From a virus, in the IMG/VR virus record IMGVR_UViG_3300023115_000025, positions 1 through 52,851 of that record: a stretch of DNA of 52,851 nt. One strand, written 5' to 3'. The first letter of the stretch is position 1. Each line of letters begins with the position of its first letter. Shown piece after piece: positions 39,980 through 48,294 of this stretch. A program made the translations under genes and the position numbers. A model generated the notes under the pieces. That model had not been told where the DNA came from and did no database searches. It saw only the letters and a program-made list of their open reading frames with translations.

Positions 39980-39997
39980 ACTTTTCTCCTTCACATA

Positions 39998-40005
39998 TAT
40001 TTATA
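39998..40005 (-). promoter_or_regulatory. Late promoter TATAAATA
   Basis: Exact late octamer immediately after the gp23 terminator and 18 bp before the ATG of the gp3-position gene, giving this gene (and uvsY/uvsW read-through) a late start. Confidence 0.7.
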
Positions 40006-40012
40006 ATGAAAA

Positions 40013-40032
40013 AAGGGGGCAAAAGCCCCCTT
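40013..40032 (-). terminator. Strong intrinsic terminator after gp23
   Basis: Minus strand: AAGGGGGC, TTTT loop, GCCCCCTT, then TTTTC. A classical GC-rich stem with U tract. A second AT-rich hairpin (AAAGTATA/TATACTTT) at 40041-40069 overlaps the gp23 stop. Confidence 0.9.
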
Positions 40033-40040
40033 AGTTTTTG

Positions 40041-40069
40041 AAAGTATATTGTTATTGTTATTATACTTT
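40041..40069 (-). repeat. Inverted repeat at the gp23 stop
   Basis: AAAGTATA and TATACTTT form an 8-bp perfect stem around a 13-nt loop. The gp23 TAA codon lies in the stem. It may stabilise the gp23 mRNA 3' end together with the terminator. Confidence 0.45.
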
Positions 40070-41425
40070 GAGCAGATTGTCCACGCGGAACATTCTGTAG
40101 TATTGGTTTGCGCGGTCAGCGATTGCACCACTGTTTGCACTACCACCACCAGCAAATGGATTTGCAACAATACCGTAACGTGTTTTAAATCCGATTTTTG
40201 GTTGGAAGGTATCTGGTCCAACTGCACGAACCATTTGTAGTGGAACGTATGGGCAATAGAACAGACCTGCGTCATATGGTGAAGTACCTTTATATCCAAC
40301 ACATGCGAGTTCATATGAACCAGCAGCGTCAAAATATGGGTCAATGTAAACGCGCATCTTACCGTTGAGGATACCAGCAAAAGTTTGTCCGGTGTCATCT
40401 ACTGAGATACCATTGTTTACTGCAAGAGCTTGGTTGTAGTCAAGTACACCGGCCATTGAGAGAGCTGAAGCGACATCTGAAGAACAGATGAGCATGTTAC
40501 CCTTACCACGGCGAGTTGCTTTTGCAATTGCGTTTGCTTCGCGTTCGATTTGGAAAAGAAGACCTTTCCATTTCTCTGCACTCCAGCGTCCGTCTGCATC
40601 AGCACCCAAGTCAAAGACACCTGGCTTAACAGTTCCAGCTGCACCAATAACTGCACTTGAGTATACTGTGCGGATAACTTCGCGGTTGATTTCTGCCATA
40701 ATCTCAGTTGAGAGAATGTTAGAAAGTTCAGACTCTGCATCCAGTCCATGAACTGCTTTCAAGTCTTGTGCGAGTTCCATTGTGTATTCTGCTTTGAGAG
40801 CGCGTGACTTTGCGGCCACAGTAATTCTCTCAATTGAGAATGCCATTTGGTTGAAGTGTCCACTCGTACCCATGTTGTTTGCGTTACCGTCACCGAGTCT
40901 TTCAGCTTCGGCTGTAGTACCACCAACACCAGATGAGTGTGTAGCATTAGTCACATCAACAGGTGTACCATTTGCAAATACCATACCTGCGAATGGATCC
41001 GTAGATGCGTGAGTACCAGTACCTGAGAAATCAGAGTCTGCTTCGTTATAGAATGCCTCTGAACCAGTTTGTGATTCGTAACGCGAACGCATTGCGAAAA
41101 TCAAACCAGTTGGTCCTGACATTGGTTGAACACCGAGCAGATCGTATGCCATCAGATTTGGCATTGACCGGCGAACCAAAGAAATAAGGACTGGGTCCAT
41201 ACCTTTGATGTTACCTTCTCCAGCCGTTGGTGACATTCCGGCACCAACAATGTTTACTTCGTTAAGCATTGCCGCTTCTTCTGCAGCTGCCTTTTCTTGG
41301 TTTTCTAGGAGAATTGCAGTAACCGCCTTTTTGTAAGTATCCTTAATCTCTGGAAGATCAGGATGCTCAATGATCGGCTTCCACTTCTCCTGAAGTTTGT
41401 CTGACAAATGCATTTCTGTATACAT
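40061..41425 (-). CDS. 23: Major capsid protein gp23
   Basis: 454 residues (T4: 521 before cleavage). Diagnostic blocks: NIVGAGMSPTAGEGNIKGMD, VLISLVRRSMPNLMAYDLLG, VQPMSGPTGLIFAMRSRYE, QMAFSIERITVAAKSRALKA, YTMELAQDLKAVHGLDAESE, and GFKTRYGIVANPFA. The N-terminal 56 residues end in MLNE, which fits the (L/I)-x-E site of prohead protease gp21, so a propeptide of about 56 residues is expected. Forms the HK97-fold capsid lattice. Late promoter and terminator bracket the gene. Confidence 0.97.
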   Translation of the reverse strand: MYTEMHLSDKLQEKWKPIIEHPDLPEIKDTYKKAVTAILLENQEKAAAEEAAMLNEVNIVGAGMSPTAGEGNIKGMDPVLISLVRRSMPNLMAYDLLGVQPMSGPTGLIFAMRSRYESQTGSEAFYNEADSDFSGTGTHASTDPFAGMVFANGTPVDVTNATHSSGVGGTTAEAERLGDGNANNMGTSGHFNQMAFSIERITVAAKSRALKAEYTMELAQDLKAVHGLDAESELSNILSTEIMAEINREVIRTVYSSAVIGAAGTVKPGVFDLGADADGRWSAEKWKGLLFQIEREANAIAKATRRGKGNMLICSSDVASALSMAGVLDYNQALAVNNGISVDDTGQTFAGILNGKMRVYIDPYFDAAGSYELACVGYKGTSPYDAGLFYCPYVPLQMVRAVGPDTFQPKIGFKTRYGIVANPFAGGGSANSGAIADRANQYYRMFRVDNLLKV

Positions 41426-41472
41426 CTTAGTCTCCTTGTTAAAAGTTTAGTTTCAGTTTATAACTTCAATAT

Positions 41473-41480
41473 TATTTATA
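41473..41480 (-). promoter_or_regulatory. Late promoter TATAAATA for gp23
   Basis: Exact octamer followed by ATATT, 47 bp before the gp23 ATG in the 60-bp gap after gp22. Confidence 0.75.
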
Positions 41481-41485
41481 AATTT

Positions 41486-42520
41486 TCAATTTTTAGCAAA
41501 TCTTGACAAAACGGCAGCATAGGCATCCATATTTGTGTATTTACTTGGTTGTTTGGAAGCTTCCTCTTGAATTACAACAGGAGAATCTTCTAGCGCAGTT
41601 TCTGCTTCTGTCTCATCAGAAATCTCAGTAGTTACTTCAACTTCGTCTGAAGGAAAATAGTTTTCCTTGAGCACTTTTAGTTTTTCACTAAAGTCCTCTG
41701 TAGAAACAAAATCAATACCCTCACTAAGTGAACGAAGTTTTTCTGATTGCGTCAATGTCAAACCTTCGGTGATGTCACGAACTGCAATTTCTTTTTGTAG
41801 CAATTCAACTTCTTTTGAAAGTTCAACTGACTTTTTGATTTCGTCATTCAATTTAGTTTCGGTTTCTTCTAGATTTGAAACTGACTCGGTATAGAGGTCT
41901 AGTTTCTCTTCTGGAATATCTACATAATTTTCAACAAATACTGCCTTGAGACCTTTTTGGAAATTTTCCATGATTTCCAATTTCAATCCGTTTTCAACAG
42001 CAAGTTTGTTTTCTTCTAACCATTCTTTTGCAATATAGGTTAGATACTCATCTACTTTTTCAGAAATTTCGGTACGAATTTCTACCAAATTTTCTTCGAG
42101 AGTTTCTTTGTATTCTTCTTCTAGTTTTTCAACTTCTTCATTAATTTTTTCAAGTACTGCGGCTTCAAAGATAGTTTGAGCTTTCTCTTTAAATTCTTCC
42201 GATAGATCTTGTCCAGAGAGCATTGCATCGATATGCTCTTTTACATCAATGTCTTCTTTGGCCACCTTTTTCTTTGAGGCCATTTTATTACCATATGATG
42301 CATTCATTGGTTTCTTTTCTTTATCTTCTTCATCGTCTTCTTCCTCATCATCCTCGCGATCATCTTCGACGATCTCTTTGGTTTCAGAAGTTTCCTCGAC
42401 AATATCAGTTTCTGCTGACTCTTCAGATTCAACAACTGTTTCTTCTACAGTTACTTCTTCTTCAACAACAGATTCTTCAACATTTTCATTTTCGTTGATT
42501 TCTAATTCTTTATCTGCCAT
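41486..42520 (-). CDS. 22: Prohead scaffold protein gp22
   Basis: 344 residues (T4: 269). Highly charged and helical: the first 75 residues are Glu/Val/Asp-rich (VEESVVEEEVTVEETVVESE), then KEKKPMNASYGNKMASKKK, and long coiled coil (FEAAVLEKINEEVEKLEEEY). It shares composition and position (21-22-23) with marine T4-like scaffolds, which are degraded by gp21 in the prohead. It has its own late promoter. Confidence 0.85.
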   Translation of the reverse strand: MADKELEINENENVEESVVEEEVTVEETVVESEESAETDIVEETSETKEIVEDDREDDEEEDDEEDKEKKPMNASYGNKMASKKKVAKEDIDVKEHIDAMLSGQDLSEEFKEKAQTIFEAAVLEKINEEVEKLEEEYKETLEENLVEIRTEISEKVDEYLTYIAKEWLEENKLAVENGLKLEIMENFQKGLKAVFVENYVDIPEEKLDLYTESVSNLEETETKLNDEIKKSVELSKEVELLQKEIAVRDITEGLTLTQSEKLRSLSEGIDFVSTEDFSEKLKVLKENYFPSDEVEVTTEISDETEAETALEDSPVVIQEEASKQPSKYTNMDAYAAVLSRFAKN

Positions 42521-42564
42521 TTTAGGTCTCCTATTACGACTTTAAAAATTGTTACAATTATATT

Positions 42565-42572
42565 TATTTATA
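42565..42572 (-). promoter_or_regulatory. Late promoter TATAAATA for gp22
   Basis: Exact octamer in the 56-bp gap after gp21, 44 bp upstream of the gp22 ATG. Confidence 0.7.
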
Positions 42573-42576
42573 AAAA

Positions 42577-43218
42577 TCACAAACTCGACAAAAAGTTTTT
42601 GAATAAGTTAATCTTTGTTTCCTCAAGTTGAGACTTTCTCGCTTCTTTCAATTCCTGTGAATAGGAGTCGATAGTAGCTTCTTTAATGATACCATTGTCC
42701 CAAATCCACTCTTTACCTTCCATTATACCATTAACAAATGCGTCCGGCGCAGATGGATCTGCAACGATATCAGCAGCTGTTGCAAGATAAAAATCATTCT
42801 GTACAACATTAGCGCCACCTGACGATTTAACACTACCCATGCCTCTTGATGAAACACCAAGCTGTGCCCCTTCTTTGATAAGATTTTTTACAATTGCACC
42901 ATAAGGTGTTTCCGTCATAATTTTAGCCTTACCAATGAAATTCTTATCTTCCAGTCTCAACTCTTTAATCATATGCGAGACTCTTTCTAAATTAATAGTA
43001 GGACCGTCTGGATGTCCTAACTCACCAAACGCTCTGTTTTTATTTACATAGTTTTCCGTATATCTATTTACTTCATTCATTAAAACATCAGTAGGATAAA
43101 TTCTACCATTTCTGTTTTTAACATCAGACTGTAAGAATACCCCTTCGATATACAAATCATTGCCAGATTTAGACTCGACAATATTGATGTCTTCTATAAC
43201 TTCGGTTATGAGTTTCAT
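42577..43218 (-). CDS. 21: Prohead core protease gp21
   Basis: 213 residues (T4: 212). Serine protease of the U9/prohead family: FLQSDVKNRNGRIYP at the N terminus, FGELGHPDGPTINLERVSH with the catalytic His, and LGVSSRGMGSVKS with the catalytic Ser. It cleaves (L/I)-x-E sites in head proteins at maturation, which makes the LNE in gp23 and the x-x-E leaders of several small proteins here of interest. Starts within the previous stop (ATGA). Confidence 0.95.
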   Translation of the reverse strand: MKLITEVIEDINIVESKSGNDLYIEGVFLQSDVKNRNGRIYPTDVLMNEVNRYTENYVNKNRAFGELGHPDGPTINLERVSHMIKELRLEDKNFIGKAKIMTETPYGAIVKNLIKEGAQLGVSSRGMGSVKSSGGANVVQNDFYLATAADIVADPSAPDAFVNGIMEGKEWIWDNGIIKEATIDSYSQELKEARKSQLEETKINLFKNFLSSL

Positions 43219-43481
43219 AGTCCTGTCCTTTTCATATTTGATCTATTTCTTTTCATATTTGAAATAGCAACTTTACCTCTTCTCTTGCGAGCAGATTTCT
43301 TATTTCTAATACTCATCTTAATAGCATCACTGGCACCAATTTTAATTTCGCGTTTGTTTTTGACATAATATCCCGGCCTATCCGAAACGTATTTAATTTT
43401 TCTTTTACCCTGACGAACAACAACTTTTCTTTTTATTGCTTCGTCTAGATCGTCTGCAAGATACTCCGAAAAACTTAACAT
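43215..43481 (-). CDS. Small basic prohead-core candidate (gp68 position)
   Basis: 88 residues, very Lys/Arg-rich (IRNKKSARKRRGKVAISNMK, then RNRSNMKRTGL). It begins MLSFSEYLADDLDEAIKRK, resembling a capsid-targeting leader with possible gp21 cleavage after LDE. Placement 67-68-21 as in T4 suggests a gp68-like core component; marine phages carry similar KxSxxxxxxRRxARKRK proteins here. Sequence similarity to T4 gp68 itself was not seen. Confidence 0.6.
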   Translation of the reverse strand: MLSFSEYLADDLDEAIKRKVVVRQGKRKIKYVSDRPGYYVKNKREIKIGASDAIKMSIRNKKSARKRRGKVAISNMKRNRSNMKRTGL

Positions 43482-43482
43482 T

Positions 43483-43752
43483 TTATGCCTCTTTTTCTGT
43501 TTCTATTTCAACATCATCTACATTTGTTTCGTCAGTTAAATCTACATCGTCTACTTCGATATCTTCGATTGATGGTTCGTCTGCAAAAATAGTTGCTGCA
43601 AACTCTTTTTTATAATCTTCTATTTCACCAGATATTTTATGTTTCAAAATATCGTGAATTTCGTCTTTCGCTTTCGACACATTACCCAGTACGATATTAT
43701 CTACAACATCTGACGTGATGTTATTATTTATATTTTCTGATTTATCACTCAT
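43483..43752 (-). CDS. Small acidic prohead-core candidate (gp67 position)
   Basis: 89 residues, acidic at the C terminus (DIEVDDVDLTDETNVDDVEI), with a helical middle (NVSKAKDEIHDILKHKISGE, KDEIHDIL being amphipathic). It follows portal gp20 and precedes the gp68 and gp21 slots, as T4 gp67 does, and gp67 is likewise small and acidic. Assignment is by position and composition. Confidence 0.55.
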   Translation of the reverse strand: MSDKSENINNNITSDVVDNIVLGNVSKAKDEIHDILKHKISGEIEDYKKEFAATIFADEPSIEDIEVDDVDLTDETNVDDVEIETEKEA

Positions 43753-43761
43753 TTTTCACTC

Positions 43762-45270
43762 CTATAAGTTATTTTCATCGGATGGTTCTTGGGTCGGTTC
43801 TTCTGGTTTTTCAGAATCCATCTGTGATTGCATTTCTCTTATTTCATCATCAGACATTTTTAATATATTACGGCGTATCCAATCTTTTGAATAGTAAACA
43901 CCAACAAAATCTGCCATCTCTCCAACTAATGTGATTCTATCTCTAATCATTTCTGTATTCTTAATTTCTGTGTAATAAGAATCTTGTGTATAATCTAAAA
44001 TGATTTCTTCTGATAGTTCTTCCCAATCTTCTGGAGAAATGATACCTTTAATGATTAATTGTTTCTTTAACAAATCCATAAACAGAACTGTAAACGAATT
44101 TCTTAATCTTACAATAAATCTATTAAACTTATATTCATCTCTTGAAATTTCAGTAGCTCTACCCAATTGAATACTGTTTTCTGGTTCAAGTCTAGAGATT
44201 GGAACATTTAGCGCCTTGTATAATTTCTTTTGGAAATAAATTACATCGTCCATTTCCCCAAGATTTGATCCGCCGGGAAGTGTCTCAATTTCAGTTCCCC
44301 TACCACCCTCTCTGCGCGGAAACCAAAAATCTTCTAACATGGAAAGATGTTTTCTGTCATCTCTTACTTCGCCAGTACTACCGTCATAAACAATTTTATT
44401 TTTATATTTTGTCATTATATCGTTAAGATATTGTTCGGCTTTCATTTTAGGTAAATTACCAACATCAATATAAAACACTCTACGTTCTGGTGCTCTTGAC
44501 CATCTATAAATTACAACGGAGTCTTCTACAAGTCTTAACTGATTAAGTGGTTTGATAGCTTTATGTAAATGTCCAATGACATAATTTCTTTTTCCATCTT
44601 TTAATCCAGATGGACAATATGCAACGGAATCGAGTGTGATAGGAATACCACCAGCAGTGTCTCCGTTAATTATACCTTTATCATTGTAAATGTAATATTC
44701 TTTTACATTGGAAATAAGGGATACATTTGTTTCGCCTTGTTTTCTATCTTTCTTTTCGATCTCTCTAATTTTTTTAATTTTTCTTGGATCGATTTTTCTT
44801 AATTCTTTAATACCTTCTTTTGGTTTGTTTGGATCGATTATAATGTGATAATATAATCTACCATCTATATACCAATTTCTAAAAATATCATAACCATTTT
44901 CTCTAAACTTCATCAACCGTAGAATTTTACTAAATTCTTCGGATATTGTTTTCTTTACAGTTTCTGACTGGTTTACATTTTTAGTAAGAAGTTTAATAGG
45001 ATATTCATCTGTATCATTAACAATAGCTTCTGCGACAATATCATCGATTGCAGAATCTACTTCTGGATGAATTGACATATCCCTATATCTATCAATGAGT
45101 TCGGAATCACTCTTTGCGTTATTATCTAGATTTAGATATGTTCCATAAAAGTTTGATTGAACTGTAAGAGAACCCTCATCATTGACCGTTTCTCTTGGTA
45201 CAAATGATTTGAGTTCTCTTTCTTGTTCTTTTGGACGACTTATTTCAAAGCCAAATAGTTTGACAGCCAT
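43762..45270 (-). CDS. 20: Portal vertex protein gp20
   Basis: 502 residues (T4: 524). NLDNNAKSDSELIDRYRDMS, IHPEVDSAIDDIVAEAIVND, YYHIIIDPNKPKEGIKELRK, VIYRWSRAPERRVFYIDVGN, and LPGGSNLGEMDDVIYFQKKL are hallmarks of T4-like portals. It forms the dodecameric DNA channel and docks terminase gp17 and the neck. Lies 31 bp downstream of gp19 with no exact late octamer, so it is probably cotranscribed. Confidence 0.95.
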   Translation of the reverse strand: MAVKLFGFEISRPKEQERELKSFVPRETVNDEGSLTVQSNFYGTYLNLDNNAKSDSELIDRYRDMSIHPEVDSAIDDIVAEAIVNDTDEYPIKLLTKNVNQSETVKKTISEEFSKILRLMKFRENGYDIFRNWYIDGRLYYHIIIDPNKPKEGIKELRKIDPRKIKKIREIEKKDRKQGETNVSLISNVKEYYIYNDKGIINGDTAGGIPITLDSVAYCPSGLKDGKRNYVIGHLHKAIKPLNQLRLVEDSVVIYRWSRAPERRVFYIDVGNLPKMKAEQYLNDIMTKYKNKIVYDGSTGEVRDDRKHLSMLEDFWFPRREGGRGTEIETLPGGSNLGEMDDVIYFQKKLYKALNVPISRLEPENSIQLGRATEISRDEYKFNRFIVRLRNSFTVLFMDLLKKQLIIKGIISPEDWEELSEEIILDYTQDSYYTEIKNTEMIRDRITLVGEMADFVGVYYSKDWIRRNILKMSDDEIREMQSQMDSEKPEEPTQEPSDENNL

Positions 45271-45301
45271 ATATAATTCACCTCACATCCATTTTAAATA
45301 C

Positions 45302-45832
45302 TTATCTTACTGCCACATCATCATGTGTCCAGAAATCATAAGCAAATGTTACAGTATATTCTTCAATCTGGTCATTATTATCCCATGCTAGTTCGATAGC
45401 ACCCAATTCTGTTGGGAAAATGCCTGTAAAATTATAAGTTGCAATCGCTTTTCCATTTTTCGCATAATGAGTTACATAAGAATCTCTTGATTTATAAACT
45501 AACTGATTATTCAGTTGTGTACCACTTTCGTGTCCATTAATTGAACCCATCCACTCTTCGAGAGCATTTCTGATAGAAAAGTCTTCGTCATTTAAGATTG
45601 TTACAGTCCAAGGTTCAAAAGTTCTATTTCCTGCCATTCTAACTTGTCTACCAAAATATGGTACATCAATGGCTGGAATAGTTGAGCCGGGGATTTGTGC
45701 AGCCTTTACCATGAAATTAGAAAGAGCATCCGCATCAGTATTTACTGGATTGTTAATCTGAACTTCAAAAAGATTTGGTCTCGCCCCGCCATTTTTCAAG
45801 CGACTTTTGAAATCACTTATATTAAATGCCAT
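45302..45832 (-). CDS. 19: Tail tube protein gp19
   Basis: 176 residues (T4: 163). PNLFEVQINNPVNTDADALS, KAAQIPGSTIPAIDVPYFGR and TNRTFEPWTVTILNDEDFS-type segments (here AGNRTFEPWTVTILNDEDFS), plus GIFPTELGAIELAWDNNDQI at the end, are the tube signature. It polymerises as hexamer rings inside the gp18 sheath. Own late promoter upstream. Confidence 0.95.
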   Translation of the reverse strand: MAFNISDFKSRLKNGGARPNLFEVQINNPVNTDADALSNFMVKAAQIPGSTIPAIDVPYFGRQVRMAGNRTFEPWTVTILNDEDFSIRNALEEWMGSINGHESGTQLNNQLVYKSRDSYVTHYAKNGKAIATYNFTGIFPTELGAIELAWDNNDQIEEYTVTFAYDFWTHDDVAVR

Positions 45833-45859
45833 TTTAGTTCTCCTCTAGGTCTTTAGTTT

Positions 45860-45867
45860 TATTTATA
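45860..45867 (-). promoter_or_regulatory. Late promoter TATAAATA for gp19
   Basis: Exact octamer in the 44-bp gap between gp18 and gp19, 27 bp upstream of the gp19 ATG. Confidence 0.75.
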
Positions 45868-45876
45868 ATACTTTTT

Positions 45877-48207
45877 TTAAACTGTTCCAATAATTTCTTC
45901 GAAAGCTACACCAGAACGTACGGCGACAAAGTTCAGTTGAATGAAATTGATAGAACGTGCTGGTTTAATGAAAATATCCCCAACAAATTCATTTCTATCA
46001 ATTACACCAGCAGTATTGTTTGTTTCGTCACAAACAACTAGGAAATCATAAATACCACGTCTGCCTTTTACATCTCTCAAGAATGGTTCTACTAAACTTA
46101 CAAACTGCGAACGTGTAAACTCATCGTTGAATTCAAAGAGTGTAAACTTAGATGCAGCTGCAATAGATTTTTCAAGTACGATAAACAATCTACGAACATT
46201 AATTCTGTCAAATGCACTTGGTTTAGTGGTAAGTGTTTTATCACCAAACAAGACGGTGCCTTGGCCAGGAAATGTTACTACAGGGTTAATTGCCTTTTTG
46301 TAAAGATCATCTCTATCAGTTTTATTTTGTGCCCATGCAAGTTTAACAACATTTTTAATAATGCCTCTGTTAAATCCTGCTGGAGAGAACCACGCATCTC
46401 TTTCACTGTCTGTGCGAGCCATCAAACCAGCAACATCACCGTTCATTGGAACCCAGCGATATACGTCATTGTATTTATCGTACTGATATTTCCAGTTTGA
46501 ATCTGCGAATGCATAATTACTGGCCAAATCATTAAATGAACTAATTACATTACTTGCATTCTTTGACTGAACGGAAGCCCAAGATGCGGAAAGTATCGCA
46601 ACACAATCTTTTCTCGACTCAACTATAGAGATAAGGTGTGCGAGAATAGTGTTTCTGTTATCTGCATTTCCACCAAATTCTCCCCACTCACCCAACAAAA
46701 GAAGTGATACGTCAGTTGTCTCTGAATCCGCAAACAAATCAAATGCACTCGAAACAGTACCAACAGTTGGTGTAACACCATCATTACCGCCTGACATTGG
46801 AGAATAATACATTTCGGACAAAGACGGCAGTGCCGCATCGCCATTTGCAACATCTGTTCCCCATGCAAGATCTTCTGGATGATTAAGTGGCCAAATGAAA
46901 CCAGATTGTTCTCTAATCACATCTACATAATAAACATTAGTTCCATCAGCTCTTTTTCCATTTCCTGCTTTTGATAGGAAAGAGTGTGTTTCTACAACAT
47001 TCCATTGAAATCCACCATCACCAATAGCGACATTTTCTTCGACTATGACATGCAGTTCATTTGTGCCTGGAGCTGCATCAAATAGATTTTGATATGCTTG
47101 CGGTAATTCGCTAAATGTAGCGGAGTCCACTAAATAAACTCTTAAATTATTTCCTCTTTTACCGGCACAACGTGCGCCAAATACTGCATCACCGCCTTGG
47201 CCAGTATCATGAACTGAAAGATCATCTTCGTTACCAATGGGTGCTACAAGTGTTCCGTATTGGAAACTTTCAACAGCAGCACTAAAAACTTGAAGTGTAA
47301 CTGTTTGTCCACTTGTGGGCGCGGATACAAAAGTTACTGTCTGTCCACTAACCGTGTAATCTGTTGTAAGTGCAAGAGTTACATTGTCGAGTTTGACAGT
47401 AAGACTATCTGTAGTTTCAATAGTTTCAGTGACTACAAATTTAGTTCTGGCTGGAATATCAACTTCGATTGAAGCACCATCTGCTGGCGCAGCGTTGAAT
47501 GTTAATACAGCGCCAGTTGAAGAATATGTAGACGCATCTTGTACTACTGTATCAATTCTAACAACAACATCAGATTCGTATGTATCTCTTGAAAGAGTAA
47601 ATTGAGTTCTTGCTGCAATGGTGATTACAACATTACCAACAACAGCTTGAGGCGCGCCGTGCGGTGATGTACCAGCAGCAAAATCAATACTATTTCCTGT
47701 TCTTACGAATCCGACACCATCTGTTAGAGTACTTCCATCAACCGAAACGGTCGCGGTTCTATCTGTCATATCAGCTGGGTCAGTGATTGTAAATACGGTT
47801 GTTGTACCATCACCATCTGATACTTGCGTAACAGCAGCATCACCAGTGAAAGGAATTGCGTTTGTTGCGTCAACTCCACTTTCTGTATTTTGACCATCTA
47901 ATGCGGAACTTGATACTTTTGTACCAGAAATCGAATTCAGCGCACCAGTACCCAATGCTCTTACAACTTTTAAAGAATTTGAGTATGCAAGAAAATTGGC
48001 TGCAGTGAACCAAGATTTGTAATTTGTGGCGTTTGGTTTACCAAAAACGCTTACCAATTCAGTTTCTGAACTAATATTTTGAATTACATTAGAAGGGCCC
48101 CACGAAAACTGACCAACCATTGCACCATCTGAGGTACTGACAGCTGGTGCAGAAGCAGTAAGGTCGATTTCTGAAACATTAACGCCTGGACTTACTTGGA
48201 ATGGCAT
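45877..48207 (-). CDS. 18: Tail sheath protein gp18
   Basis: 776 residues (T4: 659). N terminus MPFQVSPGVNVSEIDLTASA and GQFSWGPSN, then SETELVSVFGKPN; C-terminal core with VRRLFIVLEKSIAAASKFTL, EFNDEFTRSQFVSLVEPFL and LNFVAVRSGVAFEEIIGTV is typical of sheath proteins. It contracts around the gp19 tube. Residues about 125-310 form an insertion of three beta-type repeats (for example FTLSRDTYESDVVVRID, TFNAAPADGASIEVDIPART, then TVTFVSAPTSGQTVTLQVFS), accounting for much of the extra length. Late promoter upstream. Confidence 0.95.
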   Translation of the reverse strand: MPFQVSPGVNVSEIDLTASAPAVSTSDGAMVGQFSWGPSNVIQNISSETELVSVFGKPNATNYKSWFTAANFLAYSNSLKVVRALGTGALNSISGTKVSSSALDGQNTESGVDATNAIPFTGDAAVTQVSDGDGTTTVFTITDPADMTDRTATVSVDGSTLTDGVGFVRTGNSIDFAAGTSPHGAPQAVVGNVVITIAARTQFTLSRDTYESDVVVRIDTVVQDASTYSSTGAVLTFNAAPADGASIEVDIPARTKFVVTETIETTDSLTVKLDNVTLALTTDYTVSGQTVTFVSAPTSGQTVTLQVFSAAVESFQYGTLVAPIGNEDDLSVHDTGQGGDAVFGARCAGKRGNNLRVYLVDSATFSELPQAYQNLFDAAPGTNELHVIVEENVAIGDGGFQWNVVETHSFLSKAGNGKRADGTNVYYVDVIREQSGFIWPLNHPEDLAWGTDVANGDAALPSLSEMYYSPMSGGNDGVTPTVGTVSSAFDLFADSETTDVSLLLLGEWGEFGGNADNRNTILAHLISIVESRKDCVAILSASWASVQSKNASNVISSFNDLASNYAFADSNWKYQYDKYNDVYRWVPMNGDVAGLMARTDSERDAWFSPAGFNRGIIKNVVKLAWAQNKTDRDDLYKKAINPVVTFPGQGTVLFGDKTLTTKPSAFDRINVRRLFIVLEKSIAAASKFTLFEFNDEFTRSQFVSLVEPFLRDVKGRRGIYDFLVVCDETNNTAGVIDRNEFVGDIFIKPARSINFIQLNFVAVRSGVAFEEIIGTV
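47277..47835 (-). repeat. Degenerate three-repeat insert coding region in gp18
   Basis: Codes for residues about 125-310 of the sheath protein. Three units of about 60 residues share a strand pattern ending in an APxxGxxxxVxI/QVF block. Repeats are protein-level, not obvious at DNA level. Confidence 0.55.
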
Positions 48208-48275
48208 TTTTCATCTCCTCTATATTAAGTTTGTTTGTATCTATAAAAAATTCTTTTATTGTATGTTTCATAATT

Positions 48276-48283
48276 TATTTATA
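48276..48283 (-). promoter_or_regulatory. Late promoter TATAAATA for gp18
   Basis: Exact octamer 12 bp after the gp17 stop and about 70 bp upstream of gp18 ATG, so the gp18 leader is longer than that of other late genes. Confidence 0.7.
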
Positions 48284-48294
48284 AAAAAACAGAT

